Under the pieces are notes generated by a model. It did no database searches. It was not told where the DNA came from and was given only the letters and a program-made list of their open reading frames with translations. A DNA stretch of 16,060 nucleotides from CAMEON01 sp964427175 (lineage in GTDB: Bacteria; Bacillota; Clostridia; Oscillospirales; CAG-272): assembly GCA_964427175.1 (NCBI GenBank), contig CAYRTP010000041.1, positions 1-16,060 of the forward strand, given 5' to 3'. Numbering within the stretch: position 1 is the stretch's first letter; every line of letters begins with the position of its first letter. This document shows positions 7,478 through 13,721 of the stretch, piece after piece. The position numbers and the translations under genes were made by a program.

Positions 7478-7506
7478 TTGACATTTTCACAAATGTGTGG
7501 TATAAT
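7478..7506 (+). promoter_or_regulatory. Consensus extended -10 sigma-A promoter
   Basis: TTGACA at 7478-7483, a 17-nt spacer and TATAAT at 7501-7506, with TGG directly before the -10 box (extended -10). It should start transcription near 7513 and drive the small gene at 7548. Together with the AAGGAGG ribosome site at 7534-7540, this predicts high expression. Confidence 0.9.
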
Positions 7507-7547
7507 ATAATTTGAAATATTGTCCCGTTTGACAAGGAGGTATGATT

Positions 7548-7865
7548 ATGTGTGCTGATAAATTGGATATGAACGGTGTACCCGCGGTTTCGGGTAAGTA
7601 CCTGATGTATAAGGACCGTCCCCTGGTACGCGAGGGGGATACCATCTGCTACGGCGATCTGTCCGAGAAGTATATCCTCATTATGGAGATCTTTGGCTAC
7701 AAGCAGGAGAACGGAAACAGAGTGCCCGACACCGTCCTGGTTCAGGTGGTGGAGAGCGAGGATCAGAACAAGATCGTCCGCCAGGGCGAGAAAAAGGGCC
7801 TGTACGAGGCCTTCGGATACGGTCTCATCTGGCTGGAGCAGGCTCTCGGCAAGACCGAGGCGTAA
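7548..7865 (+). CDS. Small conserved-looking protein of unknown function
   Basis: A 105-residue acidic, soluble protein without signal peptide or membrane segment. I do not recognise a named domain. The middle reads as alternating strands (KYLMYKDRPLVREGDTICYG, KYILIMEIFGYK, DTVLVQVVES), and the end looks helical (KGLYEAFGYGLIWLEQALGK). I chose ATG 7548 over ATG 7542 because the AAGGAGG at 7534-7540 then lies seven bases away; the earlier ATG is one base from it. It has its own near-perfect promoter and terminator, so it is a deliberate single-gene unit. The codon choice looks like that of a well-expressed gene. I have an impression of similar single-copy proteins in related Clostridia, but cannot confirm it. 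Confidence 0.8.
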   Translation: MCADKLDMNGVPAVSGKYLMYKDRPLVREGDTICYGDLSEKYILIMEIFGYKQENGNRVPDTVLVQVVESEDQNKIVRQGEKKGLYEAFGYGLIWLEQALGKTEA

Positions 7866-7885
7866 TTCCCTCTGACATGAAAAAC

Positions 7886-7919
7886 ACCTTGCGGCGACAC
7901 AAAAACCGCAAGGTTTTTT
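7886..7919 (+). terminator. Rho-independent terminator of the 105-aa gene
   Basis: A 9-bp stem, ACCTTGCGG (7886-7894) with CCGCAAGGT (7906-7914), and an 11-nt A-rich loop, followed by a T run 7914-7919 and a second T-rich stretch. It begins 20 nt after the stop codon. Confidence 0.9.
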
Positions 7920-7988
7920 CATTTTTTGAACTTTTTTCGGAAATCCGTTCCGATTTCGGGAGGATTTGGCGACATATAGAGTAGATGC

Positions 7989-8036
7989 AAGTGACAAATC
8001 GGTCAGTTCTCCCCCGTCATTCGTCACTTATCACTC
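7989..8036. repeat. Degenerate heptanucleotide repeat cluster before the sigma gene
   Basis: The unit AAGTGAC (7989-7995) faces GTCATTC, GTCACTT and ATCACTC in direct 7-bp register (8016-8036). These are variants of the same unit (A/G)AGTGAC and its complement seen in the arrays at 12178-12355. The cluster sits in the 133-bp leader between a terminator and the ECF sigma gene, ending five bases before its ribosome site. No clear promoter was found in this leader; a TATAGA at 7975-7980 lacks a good -35. Confidence 0.6.
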
Positions 8037-8052
8037 AACCAAGGAGGTCATC

Positions 8053-8631
8053 ATGAACAACCGCACCCATCCCCTTCTCCCCGATGGGGAGATCGTGGCT
8101 CTCTACTTCGCGCGGGACGAGGAGGCTATTGCCGCCACCGACCGCAAGTACGGCGGGTATTTATATACCGTGGCCTACAACATTCTACACGATCCCCAGG
8201 ACTGCGAGGAGTGCCGCAACGATACCTACCTCAAGACCTGGAACACCATCCCGCCCAAACGGCCCAACCGTCTGCAGGCCTATCTCACCAAGATCATGCG
8301 CTGTATCTCGGTGGACCGCTACCGCGAGCGGACACGGCAAAAGCGGGTCCCCTCCGAGCTGACCTCGTCCTTGGACGAGCTGTCGGACTCCCTGGCCTCG
8401 GACTTTGAGCGTGAGCAGGAATCCGAGGCTCTCCGACGGTGCCTGGAGGATTTTTTGGAGGCTCTGCCCCGCCGTCGGCGTTTGATTTTCGTCTGCCGTT
8501 ACTACTGCGCCGACCCGCCCGATCGCATCGCCGCCATGCTGGGGGTGACCGTCTCGGCGGTGTACAAGGAGCTGGGCAAGATCCGCAGCAGTCTGCGGGA
8601 GCACTTGGAAAAGGAGGGCTTTTACCTATGA
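8053..8631 (+). CDS. ECF-type RNA polymerase sigma factor
   Basis: A 192-residue sigma-70 family protein. Region 2 spans about residues 15-98 (EAIAATDRKYGGYLYTVAYNIL, then DCEECRNDTYLKTWNTIPP and a YLTKIMRCISVDRYR core-binding and -10 segment). Region 4 spans about 132-185 (LEALPRRRRLIFVCRYY, then the helix-turn-helix DRIAAMLGVTVSAVYKELGKIRSSL). Region 3 is absent, as in ECF factors. It should direct RNA polymerase to a small stress or envelope regulon. I chose ATG 8053 because AAGGAGG lies at 8041-8047; the frame runs upstream to 7966, but through repeat DNA with no ribosome site. Its stop overlaps the next ATG as ATGA, so it is coupled to a membrane protein that is probably its anti-sigma partner. 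Confidence 0.9.
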   Translation: MNNRTHPLLPDGEIVALYFARDEEAIAATDRKYGGYLYTVAYNILHDPQDCEECRNDTYLKTWNTIPPKRPNRLQAYLTKIMRCISVDRYRERTRQKRVPSELTSSLDELSDSLASDFEREQESEALRRCLEDFLEALPRRRRLIFVCRYYCADPPDRIAAMLGVTVSAVYKELGKIRSSLREHLEKEGFYL

Positions 8632-9530
8632 CACGGGAAATGCTGATGGACGCTGTTTCGGCCCTGGACAGCGAGGCTTTGGACGAGGCCCTCTGCCAGC
8701 GGGCGCGACTTTTACCGCGGGCGACGCGGCGGATCAAGCCCTTGACGGCCAAGTGGATGGGGATAGCGGCCTGCTTTTTGGCGGTTCTGTTGGTGCTTCC
8801 CTACGCAAGGCTGGTGTTTTCGGGGAGCAACGATGCGGCTCCCGATGCACGATTCTTCGCCTCGGTAGCCGAGGCTGAGGCGGCTCTGGGAGAGGGGCTT
8901 CTTTTGGATCGGCTGGAGGATTCCCTTACCCGCACCGATGATATTCGGGTGACCTACACCTCGGAATACTACGCCGCCGAGGGGGATATGAACGCGAGTT
9001 TGAGCGGCGGGCAGGTGGATAAGCCCCTCATGCTGGTGGCGACCTACAAGATCCCCGATACCACGGGCGGTATCGCAAGCGATCCGCTCCCTGAGGTACC
9101 TGTTGAGACCTCTGTAGAGCACGAGGGGTTGGAGCCCGTCCCCGAGGCACCCGTGGATGAGGAGCCTTCCTATGAGGCAGACTCTCCTATAGAGGAGGCT
9201 CCCTCCCCCGAGTGGATACCCAACGAGGATGACGGTCCCGGCCAGCCTGTCGAGGAGTGGGAAAACGCTGACTCGGTAAAACTCTACATTCTGTTCGACT
9301 GCGACAGTGTGGAGGACAGCCACATCGGAGGCTATGAGGAGCAGGGGTTGACCCAATGGTACGGGGATATCGCGGTGCGCTATTCGGTGATCCACGATCC
9401 CCAACCCCACGGGCAGGCCAAGTTCCTCTACGGCGGGGATCTGTACGTGCTGGACGTGGTGTCCTCGGAGGCTTATCAAATGATGTTCCGTTACCTGGAT
9501 CTGCTTTTGGGAGAGGAGGGAAAACCGTGA
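8628..9530 (+). CDS. Putative anti-sigma-like single-pass membrane protein
   Basis: A 300-residue protein whose ATG overlaps the ECF sigma stop (ATGA). Residues 1-42 form a short cytoplasmic helical segment (MLMDAVSALDSEALDEALCQ) ending in a basic patch. Residues about 43-60 are one transmembrane helix. The outside part begins near residue 65 and contains a proline- and glutamate-rich linker (about 151-212), then a compact strand-rich end (215-296). This layout, next to an ECF sigma gene, is that of an anti-sigma factor: the cytoplasmic end binds sigma and the outer part senses. I see no zinc-type HxxxCxxC motif, so it is not a ZAS-class anti-sigma. The role is inference from context; the length and linker are unusual. 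AAGGAGG at 8611-8617 supports the start. Longer forms of the frame from 8439 overlap the sigma gene and are rejected. Confidence 0.78.
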   Translation: MTREMLMDAVSALDSEALDEALCQRARLLPRATRRIKPLTAKWMGIAACFLAVLLVLPYARLVFSGSNDAAPDARFFASVAEAEAALGEGLLLDRLEDSLTRTDDIRVTYTSEYYAAEGDMNASLSGGQVDKPLMLVATYKIPDTTGGIASDPLPEVPVETSVEHEGLEPVPEAPVDEEPSYEADSPIEEAPSPEWIPNEDDGPGQPVEEWENADSVKLYILFDCDSVEDSHIGGYEEQGLTQWYGDIAVRYSVIHDPQPHGQAKFLYGGDLYVLDVVSSEAYQMMFRYLDLLLGEEGKP

Positions 9531-9847
9531 TTGCTTTACTGCGGAGCGGATTTTTCGAGGACTTTGACCTTCGTGCGGGCTTGATCTGGAGCATCCTGTT
9601 CTGCGCGGGAGCGGTGCTCGGTTTCCTGCTGAAAAAGAAGAACGCAAGGCTCATCACGGTATGTGTGAGTCTTGCGCTTGTGGGGCTCTGCGAGCTGTTG
9701 GCGGTCCTGCCTACCCCTGCCGCTTGGGCGGGGGACGGGTATGCCGTCTTGGGGGACGTGGGGCTGATCGGGGTCAGCTTTTTGGTACCCTTTGCGGCGG
9801 GGGCGGTGCTATCCGCTCTGCTGACAGCTTTTATAAGAAAGAAATAG
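9527..9847 (+). CDS. Small three-helix membrane protein
   Basis: A 106-residue protein, third gene of the sigma operon. It starts with GTG at 9527, which overlaps the previous stop (GTGA), with a GAGGAGGG ribosome site ending at 9520. Three hydrophobic helices are seen at about residues 18-35, 42-62 and 77-102, with positive charges after the first (KKKNAR) and at the C-terminus (RKK). No known family is recognised. Tight coupling to the sigma and anti-sigma-like genes suggests a role in the same signalling or envelope response (inference). Its stop is two bases from the 3' end of the convergent gene on the minus strand. Longer forms of the frame from 9356 overlap the upstream gene and are rejected. 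Confidence 0.72.
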   Translation: MIALLRSGFFEDFDLRAGLIWSILFCAGAVLGFLLKKKNARLITVCVSLALVGLCELLAVLPTPAAWAGDGYAVLGDVGLIGVSFLVPFAAGAVLSALLTAFIRKK

Positions 9848-9849
9848 GA

Positions 9850-11004
9850 TCAATCCAACTTGAACCACCCAACGATTCCGTCTTTCTTGACGAGAACACT
9901 GCGGGTGGTCATTTTTATAATAGAAAGGGTATCCCCGGCGCGGACGAGAAGGCGGTAATCCGTGCAATCGTCGCAGATCGCAGTATCCCCTGCGTGCAGG
10001 GCGGTCACGTCGTTACACTCGTAGAGGTAATCGGCGGGGACCCACATACGGCGGCCTGTGCGGATATGCTCCACCTCGGCCATATCGCCGTCTGTCTGCA
10101 AAAAACGCACCTTGGCATCCCCCCAATGGATGTAGAAGGGGTTCTCGGAGGCCGATTGGCCGTGGGGGGCTATGATGGTGGGGAAATCATCGTAATGGAC
10201 GTGGGTGATAGCCTCGGCGGGGCAATCCGCGGTGGGCAGGATCAGGAGATTGAGCTGTCCCTCGGTCTTGATGCCGCAACCGCCGTCGATGGCGATGATG
10301 CGGGTCTCGGGGTCTATGATGGGATTGAAGTCGGGGTAATCATCATGATTGAGGGCGACGGGCCAATGGCCCACCACGGTGTACTTCTCCTGGCGCATCC
10401 CCTCACGGCGGGCGGTGGCCAGGAAGTTGTCGAATTTCATGAGATCGTGGGGGTGGCAAGTCAGGTTCTCCTCCAGCGCGGGATGCCGCAGGCCGCCGTG
10501 AACGAAACGATACTGCGGTGTTTCAATGATGGTGGGCTGGGCGCGGAGGAAATCCAGTTCGGGGGCGAAACGCGCCTCCACGGCGGGCAGGATATCCAGG
10601 ACCTCCTCGGGGGTTTGGGGAAGTGTTCCCAGCTCCCGACACATTTCGTCAAAAAAGCTGGTTCCCTTCCAGGCTCGCATATCCAGAAGATACTCCATGA
10701 AATCAGCCGCGGCGGTCGGATCTTTTTTGATTTTATCCATCATATAGATCCGCAGATAGTCCACGTTTCCCCACACGGACAGGGCACGGCCCTCTTTTGC
10801 GAGGTTCATGACGAAGCGAAGGGTTCCCAGGCTATCGGGGCCCTTTTCCAGCAGATCGCCCACCACGATGAGCAGATCGTCTCCGCCGAAATCGGCTTTT
10901 TCCAGGACGGCCTTCAGATGGTTTACGTGGCCGTGGATATCGGAGGTGACCAGTACGCGGCCCGCTGGGAGAGGGCTTATGGGGTGGATACGGACGGTAT
11001 TCAT
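9850..11004 (-). CDS. PP2A-like metallophosphoesterase with SH3-like tail
   Basis: A 384-residue cytosolic protein. Residues 16-245 hold the phosphoprotein-phosphatase-type metallophosphoesterase: SDIHGH (21-26), GDLLEKGP (49-56), GNVD (79-82), VHGG (168-171), GHWP (212-215) and DGGC (240-243). This resembles bacterial PrpE/ApaH-type Ser/Thr phosphatases or dinucleoside tetraphosphatases; the substrate is unassigned. The usual GNH(D/E) is GNVD, losing the catalytic histidine position. Residues about 285-384 look like two SH3-like segments (YIHWGDAKVRFLQTDGD and SVLVKKDGIVGWFKLD). The start is supported by GAGGAGG within the end of the DUF4317 gene, one base away, so the two genes are probably co-transcribed. 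The 3' end meets the convergent membrane-protein gene with two bases between and no terminator seen. Confidence 0.83.
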   Translation of the reverse strand: MNTVRIHPISPLPAGRVLVTSDIHGHVNHLKAVLEKADFGGDDLLIVVGDLLEKGPDSLGTLRFVMNLAKEGRALSVWGNVDYLRIYMMDKIKKDPTAAADFMEYLLDMRAWKGTSFFDEMCRELGTLPQTPEEVLDILPAVEARFAPELDFLRAQPTIIETPQYRFVHGGLRHPALEENLTCHPHDLMKFDNFLATARREGMRQEKYTVVGHWPVALNHDDYPDFNPIIDPETRIIAIDGGCGIKTEGQLNLLILPTADCPAEAITHVHYDDFPTIIAPHGQSASENPFYIHWGDAKVRFLQTDGDMAEVEHIRTGRRMWVPADYLYECNDVTALHAGDTAICDDCTDYRLLVRAGDTLSIIKMTTRSVLVKKDGIVGWFKLD

Positions 11005-11005
11005 C

Positions 11006-12145
11006 TCAGCTGTCCTCCTCGATCTTTACGTCGATGCCGTTGACCTCCACGCCTCCGTCGGCGCGGATGAGGACGTATTTAACCCCGTCGATGATGCGGG
11101 TCTCCACCAGGTCGGTGTGGGCGGGGTCCACCTTGATGACCACGTCGGGGGTGCGGACCTCGAATTTGCCCGTTTCCACCAGATTGCGGGGGGCAAGGGC
11201 GGCGTTTTGGCCGAAGCCCTTGTCGAATTTCTGCTCGAACTTCTCCACGTTCTCCTCGGGGACTCCGCAGAATTCCAGCATATCGCGGATGGCGTACTTA
11301 TCCACGGTCAGGGGCTCGGGCTCCTTGGAGATCTTATGCTCCTCCATGGCCTGGTGGATCTGGGCGTGGACCGAGCGGACCACCGCCAGGGAGCAGGAGT
11401 CTCCCGCGGCATCGGCCAGCACCGAACGGAAGGTCTCCTTCTGCTCGGTGGCGGGCATGGGGAGCTCGCCCGCGTTGAAGATAGCATCGGTGAACTCCTT
11501 ATGGCTGTTATCGGTGGCGTGGGTATAGTAGAGGGCTCCGTAGAGATTGGTGGAGCGGTTATCGAAGGAGGGGAACATGAAGCCCAGGGCGGGGGGCGAG
11601 ATCACCGAGTCGGCCACCACGTTGCGGAAGCAGTTTTCACGGACGTAGTAGCTGAGGGTGGGCTTGGCCATTTTGATGGGGCAGATGGCGCAGAGGATGT
11701 AGCGGAACATTTCGGTGGAATCCTCGTCCTTGGCTCCGTCCTTGCGGTAGGAGAAGACATCGTAGCAATCGTAGGCCAGAAGGATCATGTAGTTCCCTTC
11801 GATCGCCAGGCTGTCGATGATCTTTTTATAGAACTGATGGATGAGCTCCTCGTCCGAGAGGGCGGTCTCGCGGAGATTGCAGAGGAGCTTATGCTCGGGG
11901 GATTCCATGACCTGTTGGGTAGTGAAATGGATATCGATGAGGTTGGTATCCACCTTACCCGACAGGGCTTTTTTGAGGAGGGAGAGGATCTCGTCGGCCT
12001 CGGTCTCGGTCATCATGGCCACAGACTGGTCCAGCTCGGAGATGATCTCCCGTTTTTCGTTGACGTAGGCTCCGCGGATGCGGCTGATGCCGGTTTTCTC
12101 GGCTTTGTAGCGGCGGCGGATCTCGGCTATTTCTTTATCGTTCAT
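11006..12145 (-). CDS. DUF4317 family protein
   Basis: A 379-residue soluble protein that fits DUF4317, known mainly from Clostridia. The opening MNDKEIAEIRRRYKAEKTGISRIRG... and the tyrosine-containing LSYYVRENCFRNVVAD segment fit what I recall of the family; its function is unknown. I chose ATG 12145 because AGAGG lies about 9 nt upstream and the opening then matches the family. The frame runs further upstream to 12283, but that part is encoded by repeat DNA. No signal peptide or membrane helix is seen. The stop is one base from the start of the metallophosphoesterase gene, so the two form an operon; a shared role is inference. The long leader carries heptanucleotide arrays, and no convincing promoter was found. 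Confidence 0.82.
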   Translation of the reverse strand: MNDKEIAEIRRRYKAEKTGISRIRGAYVNEKREIISELDQSVAMMTETEADEILSLLKKALSGKVDTNLIDIHFTTQQVMESPEHKLLCNLRETALSDEELIHQFYKKIIDSLAIEGNYMILLAYDCYDVFSYRKDGAKDEDSTEMFRYILCAICPIKMAKPTLSYYVRENCFRNVVADSVISPPALGFMFPSFDNRSTNLYGALYYTHATDNSHKEFTDAIFNAGELPMPATEQKETFRSVLADAAGDSCSLAVVRSVHAQIHQAMEEHKISKEPEPLTVDKYAIRDMLEFCGVPEENVEKFEQKFDKGFGQNAALAPRNLVETGKFEVRTPDVVIKVDPAHTDLVETRIIDGVKYVLIRADGGVEVNGIDVKIEEDS

Positions 12146-12177
12146 GGGGGTGTACCTCTTTCTGTAGGATTCGTAAT

Positions 12178-12212
12178 GAGTGACGAGTGACAAGTGACAA
12201 ACGACAAGTGAA
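12178..12212. repeat. Heptanucleotide array, left (5 units)
   Basis: Five consecutive 7-bp units in exact register: GAGTGAC, GAGTGAC, AAGTGAC, AAACGAC, AAGTGAA. The array is the inverse of the longer one at 12272-12355. It lies in the leader of the DUF4317 gene, 33 bp upstream of its start codon. Units differ by point changes only and the register never slips, as expected of slippage-made minisatellites. Confidence 0.85.
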
Positions 12213-12217
12213 GGAAG

Positions 12218-12238
12218 ATTTTCGCCGTTGGCGAAAAT
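12218..12238. repeat. Perfect 9-bp hairpin between the heptad arrays
   Basis: ATTTTCGCC (12218-12226), loop GTT, GGCGAAAAT (12230-12238). No T run follows on the minus strand beyond the stem itself, so it is a weak terminator candidate at best. It lies between the two heptad arrays and just beside the left one, so the whole 178 bp forms a nested inverted structure. Confidence 0.75.
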
Positions 12239-12271
12239 ACATCCATACACTTTTGTCTCTTGGCTTATATC

Positions 12272-12355
12272 GTCACCTGCCACTCGTATCTTGTCACTTG
12301 TATCTTGTCACTTGTATCTTGTCACTTGTATCTTGTATCTCGTCACTCGTCTCCC
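12272..12355. repeat. Heptanucleotide array, right (12 units)
   Basis: Twelve 7-bp units in register. The centre alternates GTCACTT and GTATCTT, giving a 14-bp higher-order repeat (12286-12334), flanked by variants GTCACCT, GCCACTC, GTATCTC, GTCACTC and GTCTCCC. On the minus strand the units read (A/G)AGTGAC and AAGATAC. The array runs into the 3' end of the PHP gene: the TGA stop of that gene (12343-12345) is part of a unit. Confidence 0.88.
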
Positions 12356-13575
12356 TCCACCCAAATGGGGCTGGTCCAGCCGAAGCGGCCGTCGGTCAGC
12401 TCCACGCGGAGGTAGTAGCAGTCGGTGGGGGTCTCCTGCTTGTAGTCCAGGATGGTGTCGAAGCACTCGCAGGAGCCCGGATAGTAGGCGATGTAGTTGC
12501 GGCAGTTCTTGACCAGGGTGATCTGCTTGATGGGGGTATCGGTTTGGACGCGGAAGAACAGGTGCAGGTCGCGGGTCTCGGGGCGTTGGATGGTTTCGCC
12601 CACGTAGTGGCCCTCGATGCGGAGGTCCAGGGTCATGCGGCCCCCCATCTCGCCGTCGGAGGGGCCCATCATGAAGGCGAAGGTGCGCCCCGCCTTGAGA
12701 GCGTCGAAGATGGCGGCAGGGCTGTTTTCCGTAGCCCACACGCCCGTGACACCGGGGTAGGTGGCAGGGTAAGGCAGGTGGGGATCGGCGCGGCCGTTCA
12801 TACCGCCGTGGTCGTCGCTCCCGCCGATGACACCCATTTTTGCCCCTCGGCGGAGGGCATCCTGCCAGAAGCCGCCTTCACAGACGGTTCGCTGTTCCAT
12901 GGCGGGGTTACCCAGGTATTCGGCGGCATCTCCACGGGACATGATCTCGACGTAGGGGGTCATCAGCTCCACGGGGATGATGCCGAAGTCGGCACCCGAA
13001 GGGACGCAGTAGGTATCGTGGGGGCAGGTGACCACGTCATCGCGGGCCAGCAGGGCGCGGAGCTCGTCCGCGGTGATCTCGCCGTCCCGCTCGCCCCGCA
13101 CCATCTCTGCGTCATCGTCGCGGAAATAGAGGATCATGTTATTGTAGAAAGGATAGGAATCCCGCTCGTAGCCCAACAGGGTGGAGAACCTCCCTTCCAC
13201 GCGGGCCTCAATGGCGGCCCTGCGGGTCAGCTCCCATTTGGAGGGGTTTCCTGCCCACAGCTCGGGCTTTCCTACGCCGCCGTGGTCATGGTCGGTGAGG
13301 ACGGCAAAGTCCAGCTTGGCCAGGTCGCGGATGTTGGCGAAGTAGGTCTCGGGGGTGGGCGCGCCGTCCGAGAAGCAGCTGTGGCCGTGCATCTCGCCTA
13401 CCAGGGGGATGAGGTCGGGGGCGGGCAGGTCCAGGCTCCGCTCGGCGCGGCGCAGTTCATCCCACAAGCCCCAGGGATTCTCGCTTTCTCCGCTGGTATA
13501 CACGATGTCTGTAAAGCGGCGGGAACGGTTAGGGGTATCGAAGCGTTTGGCCATATATTTATCGGGGTGGGTCAT
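12343..13575 (-). CDS. PHP-domain metal-dependent phosphoesterase, DUF3604-like
   Basis: A 410-residue protein with PHP motifs: GEMHGHSCFSDG (H63, H65, D70), LTDHDHGG (D95, H96, D97, H98), ERDS (E137), CPHDT (H186) and GGSDDHGG (D254, D255, H256). These give the metal ligands of the PHP amidohydrolase-like fold. The order GxxHxHxxxSDG, TDHD, SDDH and a C-terminal beta domain (about 310-410, ending WTSPIWVEGDE) resembles DUF3604-type PHP proteins. The substrate is unknown. I chose ATG 13575 because AAGGAGAT precedes it; the frame extends to 13743 but without a ribosome site and through the promoter. The gene has its own promoter at 13642-13670. The last codons run into heptanucleotide repeat DNA. 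It may be read on into DUF4317, since no strong terminator is seen between them. Confidence 0.85.
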   Translation of the reverse strand: MTHPDKYMAKRFDTPNRSRRFTDIVYTSGESENPWGLWDELRRAERSLDLPAPDLIPLVGEMHGHSCFSDGAPTPETYFANIRDLAKLDFAVLTDHDHGGVGKPELWAGNPSKWELTRRAAIEARVEGRFSTLLGYERDSYPFYNNMILYFRDDDAEMVRGERDGEITADELRALLARDDVVTCPHDTYCVPSGADFGIIPVELMTPYVEIMSRGDAAEYLGNPAMEQRTVCEGGFWQDALRRGAKMGVIGGSDDHGGMNGRADPHLPYPATYPGVTGVWATENSPAAIFDALKAGRTFAFMMGPSDGEMGGRMTLDLRIEGHYVGETIQRPETRDLHLFFRVQTDTPIKQITLVKNCRNYIAYYPGSCECFDTILDYKQETPTDCYYLRVELTDGRFGWTSPIWVEGDE

Positions 13576-13641
13576 GGTAATATCTCCTTTGGTCACGGAT
13601 GGTTGGGCGTTTTGTCCGTTTTCGGTCGCCTTTGGTTCATT

Positions 13642-13670
13642 ATTATAGCATGAAAAATGGGTTTTGTAAA
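13642..13670 (-). promoter_or_regulatory. Extended -10 promoter of the PHP gene
   Basis: On the minus strand TTTACA (complement of 13665-13670), 17-nt spacer, TATAAT (complement of 13642-13647) preceded by TGC. It begins only 11 nt after the terminator of the upstream minus-strand gene and lies about 66 nt before the PHP ATG. Confidence 0.88.
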
Positions 13671-13681
13671 GAGGTCGGTTC

Positions 13682-13717
13682 AAAAAAACGGCCCGCTCTT
13701 TTTCGGGCGGGCCGTTT
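13682..13717 (-). terminator. Terminator of the TPR-DUF1963 gene
   Basis: An 11-bp GC-rich stem, AAACGGCCCGC (13686-13696) with GCGGGCCGTTT (13707-13717) and a 10-nt loop. On the minus strand it is followed by a T run (complement of the A tract 13682-13688). It lies 4 nt after the TAA stop at 13722-13724. Confidence 0.92.
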
Positions 13718-13721
13718 GGGG

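Noticed and set aside
7966..8052. N-terminal extension of the ECF sigma factor
   Set aside because: It runs through the degenerate repeat cluster with no ribosome site; ATG 8053 follows AAGGAGG.
12146..12283. N-terminal extension of DUF4317 from 12283
   Set aside because: It is encoded by repeat and hairpin DNA; the ATG at 12145 has a ribosome site and gives the family-like N-terminus.
12178..12355. Possible CRISPR array
   Set aside because: Units are 7 bp and directly adjacent with no unique spacers; there are no cas genes nearby.
12187..13653. 488-codon plus-strand frame opposite the PHP gene
   Set aside because: Antisense shadow; its N-terminal part is translated heptad repeat (repeated SLV/CHL/YLV).
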